From: Pseudomonadota bacterium
GTDB taxonomy: Bacteria; Pseudomonadota; Alphaproteobacteria; Rhizobiales; Phreatobacteraceae
Reading direction: 5' to 3'
Assembly (NCBI GenBank): GCA_023416965.1
Contig: JAEZGJ010000101.1
Span: forward strand, 1-21,433
Length of the DNA stretch: 21,433 bases
Under the pieces are notes generated by a model. The model was not told where the DNA came from and ran no database searches. It saw only the letters and a program-made list of their open reading frames with translations. The translations under genes were made by a program, and so were the position numbers. Of this stretch, positions 1-6,031 are shown piece after piece (within the stretch, counting starts at the first letter, position 1; each line of letters opens with the position of its first letter).

Positions 1-238
1 CCCGGTGACGGGGGCGGGCGCCGCGGGCTTTGGCGGCGCGCCAGTAGTCGTTGATGACGAGCCGCACCGGCAGGCCTTCGACCGACTCGACCGCCTCCCG
101 CACCAGCGCCGCCGCCTGGCCCTCGCCGAGGTCCTTGACCCGGAGCTGGATCGTGCCGACGCCGAGGGCTGCGAGGTCCATGAGGGTGCGGATGCTGTCG
201 ACGACGGGATAGAAGCGGTCGGGATAGGCGCGCGTCAT
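1..238 (-). CDS. thiE: Thiamine phosphate synthase ThiE, N-terminal part, cut by window edge
   Basis: ThiE joins hydroxymethylpyrimidine diphosphate and thiazole phosphate to give thiamine phosphate in the cytoplasm. The visible 79 codons begin MTRAYPDRFYPVVDS and contain LGVGTIQLRVKDLGEG and RLVINDYWRAA, the first beta-alpha units typical of alphaproteobacterial ThiE. The start is fixed by AGGAG (positions 247-251, minus strand) eight bases upstream of the ATG. The rest of the TIM barrel, including the usual HLGQ segment, lies outside. The last ten or so visible residues (KARGARPRHR) look less like the family, so a frameshift at the edge cannot be excluded. It is the last thi gene of this strand's block but is separated from thiG by plsC and has no riboswitch of its own in the 93-base gap upstream. 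Confidence 0.85.
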   Translation of the reverse strand, partial: MTRAYPDRFYPVVDSIRTLMDLAALGVGTIQLRVKDLGEGQAAALVREAVESVEGLPVRLVINDYWRAAKARGARPRHR

Positions 239-284
239 GGCGGATGCTCCTGAAGGGGATGTGCGGCCTCGCGGGCCCCGGGGG

Positions 285-312
285 CGGGCGGAGAGTGACC
301 GCCGACCGCCCG
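285..312 (-). other. GC-rich hairpin between plsC and thiE
   Basis: Positions 285-291 (CGGGCGG) and 306-312 (CCGCCCG) form a perfect 7-base-pair inverted repeat with a 14-base loop, 20 bases beyond the plsC stop. It could end or slow plsC transcription, but no T-run follows on the minus strand, so a rho-independent terminator is not established. It also overlaps a possible thiE promoter spacer. Confidence 0.3.
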
Positions 313-324
313 AAGTCAAGGCGC
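312..324 (-). repeat. Copy 1 of a 13-base repeat GCGCCTTGACTTC, upstream of thiE
   Basis: The minus strand reads GCGCCTTGACTTC here and again at 3305-3317 upstream of the TPP riboswitch. The CTTGAC core resembles the -35 hexamer of alphaproteobacterial housekeeping promoters. At 17 bases spacing the -10 position reads ACTCTC, a poor match, so promoter function is only a suggestion. Confidence 0.35.
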
Positions 325-331
325 CCTGCCG

Positions 332-1033
332 CTAGCCTATCCTGCGCCGCTCCTCCTCCATCACCTGCTCGGCCCGCGCCATCATTTCTCCGGCCTTGAG
401 ACCGGCGGGTATCAGCGGCAGGCAGGACACGGTGATGGTGCCGCGGCGCTTGAAGGGCCGGCCGATCCCCCAGAAGCGGCCGGAATTGACGACGACCGGA
501 AGGACGGGCACGTCAAGGCGACCGTAGAGCAGTTCGACGCCGCGCTTGAAGTCGATGGGCGCGTCCGGGTCCTTGCGCGTGCCCTCGGGGAAGAGCAGGA
601 CGGGGCGGCCCTCGGCGAGAGCCGCCTTGGCGCCTTCCACCATGCGCCGCAGGGCCTGGGTGCCGGACTCGCGGTCGATGGTGATCATCGGCGAATGGCG
701 CAGGTACCAGCCGAAGACCGGGATCTTCAGCAGTTCCTCCTTGGCGACGATGGCGACGTCGGGGAACAGTCGGATGAACGCGATGGTCTCCCAGGTGGAC
801 TGGTGGTTGCAGACGATCAGGCAAGGGCCGGCGGGGCGGTTGTCGCTGCCGATCTCCACGTGGTCGAGGCCGACGACCCGGCGCAGCAGGCCCATGACGC
901 CGGCGACCCAGAGGCGCGAGACGCGGCGCAGTCGCCGTGCGTCGGACCAGAGGAGTGCCGGGATGATGGCGCCGAACAGGGCGGTCCAGCCGCCGAGCAA
1001 CAGGTCGAATGTTCTGGAACGGAGTGCGGTCAT
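332..1033 (-). CDS. plsC: 1-acyl-sn-glycerol-3-phosphate acyltransferase (PlsC family)
   Basis: This enzyme transfers an acyl chain to lysophosphatidic acid, making phosphatidic acid at the inner membrane. The 233-residue product has an N-terminal hydrophobic stretch (about residues 10-30). The acyltransferase motif I is NHQSTWET (H77, E82), followed by MITIDRES (116-123) and LFPEGTRK (147-154). Motif I is HX4E rather than the textbook HX4D. The frame stays open upstream to an ATG at 1153, but the extension is proline- and arginine-rich with no family resemblance, and GGAG lies just before the ATG at 1033, so 1033 is preferred. That leaves 156 bases after the thiG stop with nothing recognisable. 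It sits between thiG and thiE on the same strand with no obvious functional link to thiamine. Confidence 0.88.
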   Translation of the reverse strand: MTALRSRTFDLLLGGWTALFGAIIPALLWSDARRLRRVSRLWVAGVMGLLRRVVGLDHVEIGSDNRPAGPCLIVCNHQSTWETIAFIRLFPDVAIVAKEELLKIPVFGWYLRHSPMITIDRESGTQALRRMVEGAKAALAEGRPVLLFPEGTRKDPDAPIDFKRGVELLYGRLDVPVLPVVVNSGRFWGIGRPFKRRGTITVSCLPLIPAGLKAGEMMARAEQVMEEERRRIG

Positions 1034-1189
1034 GGTCTCCGATCGCAGCATCTGTGGCCAAGGCTCCGCGAGCCGACCTGCGGGCGAGCCATAGGGCGTG
1101 TCTTCGCCCCTGTCACCCGCGGCGATCATGGCCGCCGATCGTGTCGACCTCATGGCGCGGCGCGATGCCCCCGCGATGATCCGAGGCGG

Positions 1190-1996
1190 TCAGGACGGGC
1201 CGTGCCAGAACGGTCTGCCCACGACGGGCGTCGAGGGCGAGGCGAAATCGCGCGGCCCCATCAGGCCGGCCGCATAGCCCGTCCGACCGGCTTCCACGGC
1301 GAGGCGAAAGGCCGTCGCCATGGCGACCGGATCGGCAGCCTTCGCTACCGCCGTATTCAGGAGCACGGCGTCGAAGCCGAGCTCCATCGCCTCGGCCGCA
1401 TGGGACGGCGCCCCGAGGCCGGCATCGACCACCAGGGCGACATCCGGCAGGCGCTGGCGCATCAGCTTCAGCGCATCGGCGTGGATGATGCCGCGGGCGC
1501 TGCCGATGGGCGCGGCCCAGGGCATGACCACCCGGCAGCCGGCATCGACGAGGCGCATGGCGACGCCGAGATCCTCGGTCGTGTAGGGGAAGACCTCGAA
1601 GCCGTCGCGCGTGAGGATGGTCGCGGCCTCGACCAGGCCGACGACATCGGGCTGCAGGGTTTCATCGTCCGCGATGACCTCCAGCTTGATCCAGGGCGTG
1701 TCGAAGAGCTCGCGGGCGAGCTGCGCCGTGGTGACGGCTTCCTTCACCGAGCGGCAGCCGGCCGTGTTCGGCAGGACCGCGGCGCCCGTCTCGCGCACCA
1801 GGTCCCAGAAGGCCGAGCCGGTGCGCCCGCCCGCGCTCTCCCGGCGGAGCGAGACGGTGACGATGCCGGCGCCGGAGGCGGCGATCGCCTGCTGCATGAC
1901 GGCGGGCGAGGGGTAGAGCGCCGTGCCGATCATCATTCGCGAGGCGAAGCTGCGGCCGTAGAAGGTGACGGGATCGACGGAAGAGGTCTGGTCCAT
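1190..1996 (-). CDS. thiG: Thiazole synthase ThiG
   Basis: ThiG condenses deoxyxylulose 5-phosphate, dehydroglycine and ThiS-thiocarboxylate into the thiazole phosphate of thiamine. The 268-residue TIM-barrel protein shows the Schiff-base lysine in WIKLEVIADD (K104), LPNTAGC (75-81), and the phosphate-binding stretches VMPWAAPIGSARG and VVDAGLGAPSHA. The common GTGKY start-of-barrel motif is here GTALYPSP. The frame is open 13 codons further up, but the start at 1996 lies one base after the thiS stop (TGACATG) and gives a normal N-terminus. The tight spacing after thiS implies translational coupling within the thiO-thiS-thiG operon, so it should fall under the TPP riboswitch at 3192-3282. Confidence 0.95.
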   Translation of the reverse strand: MDQTSSVDPVTFYGRSFASRMMIGTALYPSPAVMQQAIAASGAGIVTVSLRRESAGGRTGSAFWDLVRETGAAVLPNTAGCRSVKEAVTTAQLARELFDTPWIKLEVIADDETLQPDVVGLVEAATILTRDGFEVFPYTTEDLGVAMRLVDAGCRVVMPWAAPIGSARGIIHADALKLMRQRLPDVALVVDAGLGAPSHAAEAMELGFDAVLLNTAVAKAADPVAMATAFRLAVEAGRTGYAAGLMGPRDFASPSTPVVGRPFWHGPS

Positions 1997-1997
1997 G

Positions 1998-2195
1998 TCA
2001 GCCTCCCTGCCGAGGGCTGATGATCTCCACGGCATCGCCGGCAGCGAGCGTCGTGGCGGCCCATCGGCGCCGCGGCACGACCTCCAAGTTCACGGCGATG
2101 GCCACATGCACCCCGTCGAGGTCGCGCTCGCGCAGAAGCTCGGCGACGGTGGTGGCCGCGCTCTCGGCCTTCTCTCCGTTGACGGTCAGGACCAT
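1998..2195 (-). CDS. thiS: Sulfur carrier protein ThiS
   Basis: ThiS is a ubiquitin-fold protein whose C-terminal glycine is adenylated and thiocarboxylated to deliver sulfur to ThiG. The product is 65 residues, the usual length, starts MVLTVNGE and ends SPRQGG, with the required terminal Gly-Gly. GAGG lies seven bases upstream of the ATG. It overlaps the end of thiO by 10 bases and is followed by thiG after one base, so the three genes form a coupled operon. No thiF-like adenylyltransferase is in the window, so activation must come from elsewhere. Confidence 0.95.
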   Translation of the reverse strand: MVLTVNGEKAESAATTVAELLRERDLDGVHVAIAVNLEVVPRRRWAATTLAAGDAVEIISPRQGG

Positions 2196-3184
2196 TGCAT
2201 CACCTCATTGTCGTGGGTGCCGCGCGCGATGTGGGCGACGGCGATCTCGGCAAGCGCCGGGGCGATCAGGAAGCCGTGCCGGTAAAGCCCGTTGACGGTG
2301 AGCCTGCCGTCCGAGACGACGATCCGCGGCAGGTTGTCCGCATAGGCCGGCCGCAGGGCGGATCCGTGCTCGACGATGCGCGCCTCGGCGAAGGCGGGGT
2401 GTAGCGCGTAGGCCGCCGACAGAAGCTCCAGCGCGGAGCGGACGGAGACGCCCTCGCTCTCGGTCTCGACCGTCGTCGCGCCGAGGAGGAACCGATTGCC
2501 GGCGCGCGGAATGACGTAGAGCGGCCAGCGCGGATGGAGGAAGCGGACGGGCCGCGACAGGCTGATCTCGGCCGTTTCGACCAGCAGGGTCTCGCCCTTC
2601 ACGCCGCGCAGGGGCTCCCGGTCGCGCGCGGCAAGGCCCCTGCAATCCACCGTCAGGCAAGAGGCGGGCGGGGGATCGCCACCAGCGGCCCGGATGGTCA
2701 CCGGGAGCGCGGCCAGCCGCCGCAGCAGAGCCTCCATCACCACGCGCGGTTCGACATGCCCTTCCTGCGGGTAGAACAGCGCCTGCTGGAAGCGGCCGGC
2801 GAGGGCCGGCTCAAGCATGGCGACGCCATCGGCATCGAGCCGCCTGTGCCCCGTCGTCATCCGTGCGAAGCGGTCGAAATCGGCGCGGTCGCGCGGATGG
2901 GAGACGACGAGCGTGCCGTTGAAGACCGCTTCCGGCACCGCCTCCCGCCAGAGGTCCAGCGAGCGGCGGCCGAGGCGCATGATGACGTCCTCCGCCCCTT
3001 CCGCCTCGCACCACGGCGCCAGCATGCCGCCGGCCCAGCGGCTCGCGGAGTTCGCCTGCGTCTCTCCGCCGCGCTCGTGAAGGGTGACGGCAAAGCCCGC
3101 CTCAGCGAAGGACAGGGCCTGCCAGAGCCCGGCAATGCCCGCCCCAATGATGTCGATGCGCCGCGCGGCGTCCTGTCCGTGCAT
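2186..3184 (-). CDS. thiO: Glycine oxidase ThiO (FAD-dependent)
   Basis: ThiO oxidises glycine with O2 to the dehydroglycine used by ThiG, the aerobic alternative to ThiH. The 332-residue product opens with a Rossmann motif GAGIAGLW (14-21) followed by the acidic end of the second strand (TLHERGG), then SRWAGGMLAPWCE. Near the C-terminus ALRPAYADNLPR and VNGLYRHGFLIAPALAE are typical of the DAO/ThiO fold around the flavin. Two ATGs compete. The one at 3190 abuts GGAGGA directly, while the one at 3184 has it six bases away, so 3184 is chosen. It is the first gene after the TPP riboswitch and overlaps thiS by 10 bases. Confidence 0.94.
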   Translation of the reverse strand: MHGQDAARRIDIIGAGIAGLWQALSFAEAGFAVTLHERGGETQANSASRWAGGMLAPWCEAEGAEDVIMRLGRRSLDLWREAVPEAVFNGTLVVSHPRDRADFDRFARMTTGHRRLDADGVAMLEPALAGRFQQALFYPQEGHVEPRVVMEALLRRLAALPVTIRAAGGDPPPASCLTVDCRGLAARDREPLRGVKGETLLVETAEISLSRPVRFLHPRWPLYVIPRAGNRFLLGATTVETESEGVSVRSALELLSAAYALHPAFAEARIVEHGSALRPAYADNLPRIVVSDGRLTVNGLYRHGFLIAPALAEIAVAHIARGTHDNEVMQWS

Positions 3185-3190
3185 CCCCAT

Positions 3191-3196
3191 TCCTCC
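3191..3196 (-). promoter_or_regulatory. Ribosome binding site of thiO, inside the riboswitch 3' end
   Basis: GGAGGA on the minus strand occupies the place of the conserved final aptamer segment (GGCGGAGGA) and is the Shine-Dalgarno sequence for thiO. Its position decides the start at 3184 (spacing 6) against 3190 (spacing 0). Confidence 0.75.
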
Positions 3197-3282
3197 GCCG
3201 GCATGACCCGGATCAGGTTCAAGGGTCGCCGCGGATTGCGCAGCCTCTCAGCCCCCTCGTCGGGGCTCCCCTCGGGCGGGGG
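3192..3282 (-). ncRNA. TPP riboswitch (THI element) controlling thiO-thiS-thiG
   Basis: The minus strand carries the aptamer's conserved parts in order: GAGGGGAGCCCC, GGGGGCTGAGAGG, ACCCTTGAACCTGATC, then CCGGGTCATGCCGGCGGAGG. GCCCC/GGGGC forms P3, GGGG with ACCC forms P2, and CCGG-GTCATG-CCGG forms P5. The extra arm between CTGAGAGG and ACCC contains a GC-rich hairpin. Bases 3277-3282 can pair with 3192-3197 (five of six Watson-Crick), which would include the thiO Shine-Dalgarno sequence. This suggests translational repression when thiamine pyrophosphate is bound. No terminator hairpin with T-run lies between aptamer and start codon. Confidence 0.95.
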
Positions 3283-3304
3283 CGACTGTGGACATTCGGA
3301 CATG

Positions 3305-3317
3305 GAAGTCAAGGCGC
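3305..3317 (-). repeat. Copy 2 of the 13-base repeat GCGCCTTGACTTC, upstream of the TPP riboswitch
   Basis: Identical to the copy at 312-324. As a -35 element its 17-base-spaced -10 would read ACAGTC and the transcript would start near 3277, inside the 5' side of the aptamer's outer helix, which is awkward. Promoter role is therefore uncertain. Confidence 0.35.
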
Positions 3318-3429
3318 GAAGGTTTCTTCACCCTCCGGTCCAAATCGGCTAAGACCCGGCCCACTCGCGCGCCAGAACGCGAAGACGTCAAGCGCGATCC
3401 CCTCGAGGACGTGACCCGCCGGAGCCGCC

Positions 3430-4323
3430 ATGTCGCATACCCCTCTCGACGCCCAGGACATCGGCCGCGTCCTCAACGAGGCGCTGCCCTACATGCAGAA
3501 ATACGACGACGAGATCGTCGTGGTGAAATATGGCGGCCATGCCATGGGGGACGAGGGTGGCGCCCGTTCCTTCGCCCGCGACATCGTCATGCTGGAGCAG
3601 TCGGGCATCAACCCGGTGGTGGTGCACGGCGGCGGGCCGCAGATCGGCCAGATGCTCGCCAAGCTCGGCATCAAGAGCGAGTTCGTCGACGGCCTGCGCG
3701 TCACCGACAAGCAGACGGTGGAGATCGTCGAGATGATCCTCGCCGGCTCGATCAACAAGCAGATCGTCGGCTTCATCAACGCCGCCGGCGGCAAGGCCAT
3801 CGGCCTGTGCGGCAAGGACGGCGACATGGTGAAGGCGGCGAAGGTCAGCCGCGTCACCCGCGACCCCGATTCCAACATCGAGCGGATCGTCGACCTCGGC
3901 TATGTCGGCGAGCCGGACAAGGTCGACACCAAGGTGCTCGACACGGTCCTGGGCAAGGATCTCGTGCCCGTCCTCGCGCCGGTGGCGACCTCGGTGGAAG
4001 GCGACACCTACAACGTCAACGCCGACACCTTCGCGGGCGCCATCGCCGGCGCGCTGAAGGCCAAGCGCCTGCTCCTGCTGACCGACGTGCCCGGGGTTCT
4101 CGACAAGAACAAGAACCTGATCAAGTCGCTGTCGGTGGAGGATTGCCGCCGCCTGATCGCCGACGGCACGGCGACGGGGGGCATGATCCCGAAGATCGAG
4201 ACCTGCATCTACGCCATCGAGCGCGGCGTCGAGGGCGTCGTCATCCTCGACGGCAAGACCCCGCACGCCGTCCTCGTGGAGCTCCTGACCGATGGCGGCG
4301 CCGGCACGCTCATCCATGCGTGA
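3430..4323 (+). CDS. argB: Acetylglutamate kinase
   Basis: ArgB phosphorylates N-acetylglutamate, the second step of arginine synthesis, in the cytoplasm. The 297-residue protein is full length for the family. It shows the N-terminal phosphate-binding VVVKYGGHAMG with the catalytic lysine, then VVVHGGGPQIG, the substrate region EFVDGLRVTDKQT, the NVNADTFAGAIAGAL segment and the C-terminal nucleotide-binding LLLLTDVPGVLD and GGMIPKIE. The N-terminal helix before VVVKYGG is the kind found in arginine-inhibited hexameric enzymes, so feedback control by arginine is plausible but inferred. GGAG lies five bases before the ATG. The next gene overlaps its stop by 8 bases. No convincing promoter was found in the roughly 145 bases upstream that it shares with the divergent riboswitch. 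Confidence 0.97.
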   Translation: MSHTPLDAQDIGRVLNEALPYMQKYDDEIVVVKYGGHAMGDEGGARSFARDIVMLEQSGINPVVVHGGGPQIGQMLAKLGIKSEFVDGLRVTDKQTVEIVEMILAGSINKQIVGFINAAGGKAIGLCGKDGDMVKAAKVSRVTRDPDSNIERIVDLGYVGEPDKVDTKVLDTVLGKDLVPVLAPVATSVEGDTYNVNADTFAGAIAGALKAKRLLLLTDVPGVLDKNKNLIKSLSVEDCRRLIADGTATGGMIPKIETCIYAIERGVEGVVILDGKTPHAVLVELLTDGGAGTLIHA

Positions 4324-5323
4324 GGCCCTGGCGGGCCTCGCGGCGGCGCTCTGCGCCGCGGTGTGGCTCGCCGCCCCCGCCTCGGCCGAGACCCGCCTGT
4401 GCAACCGCACGAGCGTGGTGACGGAGGCGGCCATCGGCGTCGTCGTCGGCGATACGGCGGCGACGCGCGGCTGGTTCCGTCTTGATCCCGGCCAGTGCCG
4501 GGCCATCCTGCAATCGGCGGAGGCGCCGGGACGCCTGTTCCTGCATACCCGCCCGCTCGGCGACGCCCCCGGCGCGAGCCTGGGCCAGCCTGAGCACCTC
4601 AGCCTCTGCATTGGCGAGGGCGACTTCCTCGTGCCGGCCGCCCAGTCCTGCCGCCAGCCGAACACCAGGCTTGCCTCCTTCGTCGAGGTGAAGCCGACGG
4701 TGGTCGAGGGTATCGGCGTGCTCTTCCTGTCGGAGGAGGCCGATTACGACCTGCCCCAGGCGCGCAAGGCCGGCATCCAGCGTCTGCTCACCCGCATGGG
4801 CTACGATCCCGGGCCGATCGACGGGCTGGAGGGACCGAAGACCGATGCGGCGCTGCGCGCCTTCGTCACCGATCTCAACCTGCCGGCGGATGCGGCGGCG
4901 CTGCCCGACATTTTCGACCGCCTGCTGGCGGCGCTGAGGGCCGGGGAGGGGCCGGGCTTTGCCTGGTGCAACGAAACGGGCCACCGGGTCATGGCGGCGC
5001 TGGGCCTGGAAGAGGGCGGCCGGATCGCGACGCGCGGCTGGTTCCGCATCGAGCCCGGCGCCTGCCTCAAGCCGCCGCTGGAGGGCCAGCCGGCGCGGGT
5101 CCTCTCCTTTGCCGAGGCGGTCGATGCGGAGGGGCGCCCCGTGACGCGGGCAGGCCGCCCGCTCGTCTTCGGCGGCGATGTGCAGGCCTGTATCCGCACC
5201 AGCGAGTTCGAGATAACAGGGGCGGGCGACTGTGCCACCCACGGCGGCACCGCGGCGGGCTTCGCCGCCGTCACCTTCGACGGGCGCCGCCGCGCGTCCC
5301 TGCGCTTCCGGGAGCCGAGATGA
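4316..5323 (+). CDS. Secreted protein with two DUF1036 domains around a peptidoglycan-binding-like domain
   Basis: Function unknown. The 335-residue product has a clear signal peptide (residues 1-24, ending APASA), so it is exported. A first DUF1036-like unit starts at about residue 27 (LCNRTS, then ATRGWFRLDPGQC). A PG_binding_1-like helical segment follows at about 151-190 (QRLLTRMGYDPGPIDG, then KTDAALRAF). A second DUF1036-like unit starts at about 218 (WCNETG, ATRGWFRIEPGAC, later CIRTSEFEI). Paired cysteines in both units suggest disulfides in the periplasm. The start at 4316 overlaps the argB stop (ATGCGTGA) and the stop overlaps the next start (ATGA), so it is translationally coupled on both sides. 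An upstream ATG at 4292 would spoil the signal peptide. Confidence 0.8.
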   Translation: MREALAGLAAALCAAVWLAAPASAETRLCNRTSVVTEAAIGVVVGDTAATRGWFRLDPGQCRAILQSAEAPGRLFLHTRPLGDAPGASLGQPEHLSLCIGEGDFLVPAAQSCRQPNTRLASFVEVKPTVVEGIGVLFLSEEADYDLPQARKAGIQRLLTRMGYDPGPIDGLEGPKTDAALRAFVTDLNLPADAAALPDIFDRLLAALRAGEGPGFAWCNETGHRVMAALGLEEGGRIATRGWFRIEPGACLKPPLEGQPARVLSFAEAVDAEGRPVTRAGRPLVFGGDVQACIRTSEFEITGAGDCATHGGTAAGFAAVTFDGRRRASLRFREPR

Positions 5324-6021
5324 CCGACGCCGCCGATATCCGCAAAGCCTTCGCCGGGGTGGAGGCCTGGATCTTCGACCTCGACAACACGCTCTACCCG
5401 GCGCACCTGTCGCTGTGGGAGCAGATCGACGGGCGCATCAAGGCCTATGTGGCGAAGCTCCTCGACATCTCCACCGACGAGGCCTTCGTCCTGCAGAAGG
5501 ACTATTACCGTCGCTACGGCACCTCCATGCGCGGGCTGATGATCGAGCACGGCATGAGCCCGGATGATTTCCTCAGCTACGTGCACGACATCGACCATTC
5601 GCCGCTGCAGGCCAATCCGGAGCTCGGCGCCGCCATCGCCGCCCTGCCGGGCCGCAAGTTCGTCTTCACCTCGGGCACCCATTCGCATGTCGCCGCAGTG
5701 ACGCGCCGGCTCGGCATCGAGAACCATTTCGACGGGGTGTTCGACATCGTCGATGCCGGTCTTCTCCCAAAGCCCCACCGGGAAACCTACGAGAAGTTCC
5801 TCGCCGACCACGGCGTCGACCCCGCGCGCGCCGCCATGTTCGAGGATCTCGCCCGCAACCTCGAGGCGCCCCATGCGCTCGGCATCAAGACCGTGCTGGT
5901 GGTGCCGGAGCGGACGCGGGAGGTGTTCCGCGAGGCCTGGGAGTTCGAGGGGCGCGAGGACGACCACGTCGACTTCGTCACCGACGACCTGACCGCCTTC
6001 CTGGTGATGCTGCGGCTGTGA
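5320..6021 (+). CDS. HAD-superfamily pyrimidine 5'-nucleotidase
   Basis: Predicted to dephosphorylate pyrimidine nucleoside monophosphates (SDT1-like HAD subfamily). The 233-residue protein carries HAD motif I FDLDNTLYP (nucleophile D20, acid/base D22), motif II in VFTSGTHSH, the conserved lysine in LPKPHRETY and motif IV in AAMFEDLARN. A helical cap lies between motifs I and II (about residues 28-95). The start ATG overlaps the previous gene's TGA. The stop is 10 bases from the stop of the convergent gene at 6032. Homologues are commonly found next to argB in this order, so the neighbourhood supports the assignment; the in vivo substrate is inferred from the family. Confidence 0.9.
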   Translation: MTDAADIRKAFAGVEAWIFDLDNTLYPAHLSLWEQIDGRIKAYVAKLLDISTDEAFVLQKDYYRRYGTSMRGLMIEHGMSPDDFLSYVHDIDHSPLQANPELGAAIAALPGRKFVFTSGTHSHVAAVTRRLGIENHFDGVFDIVDAGLLPKPHRETYEKFLADHGVDPARAAMFEDLARNLEAPHALGIKTVLVVPERTREVFREAWEFEGREDDHVDFVTDDLTAFLVMLRL

Positions 6022-6031
6022 CGCAGGCCGC

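Noticed and set aside
695..2020. A plus-strand open frame of 441 codons opposite plsC and thiG
   Set aside because: It is antisense to two genes with clear catalytic motifs and has low-complexity Arg/Gly/Asp composition.
3284..3312. Promoter TTGACT-N17-ACAGTC for thiO
   Set aside because: The -10 is poor and the implied start near 3277 would remove the 5' side of the riboswitch's outer helix; kept only as a repeat observation.
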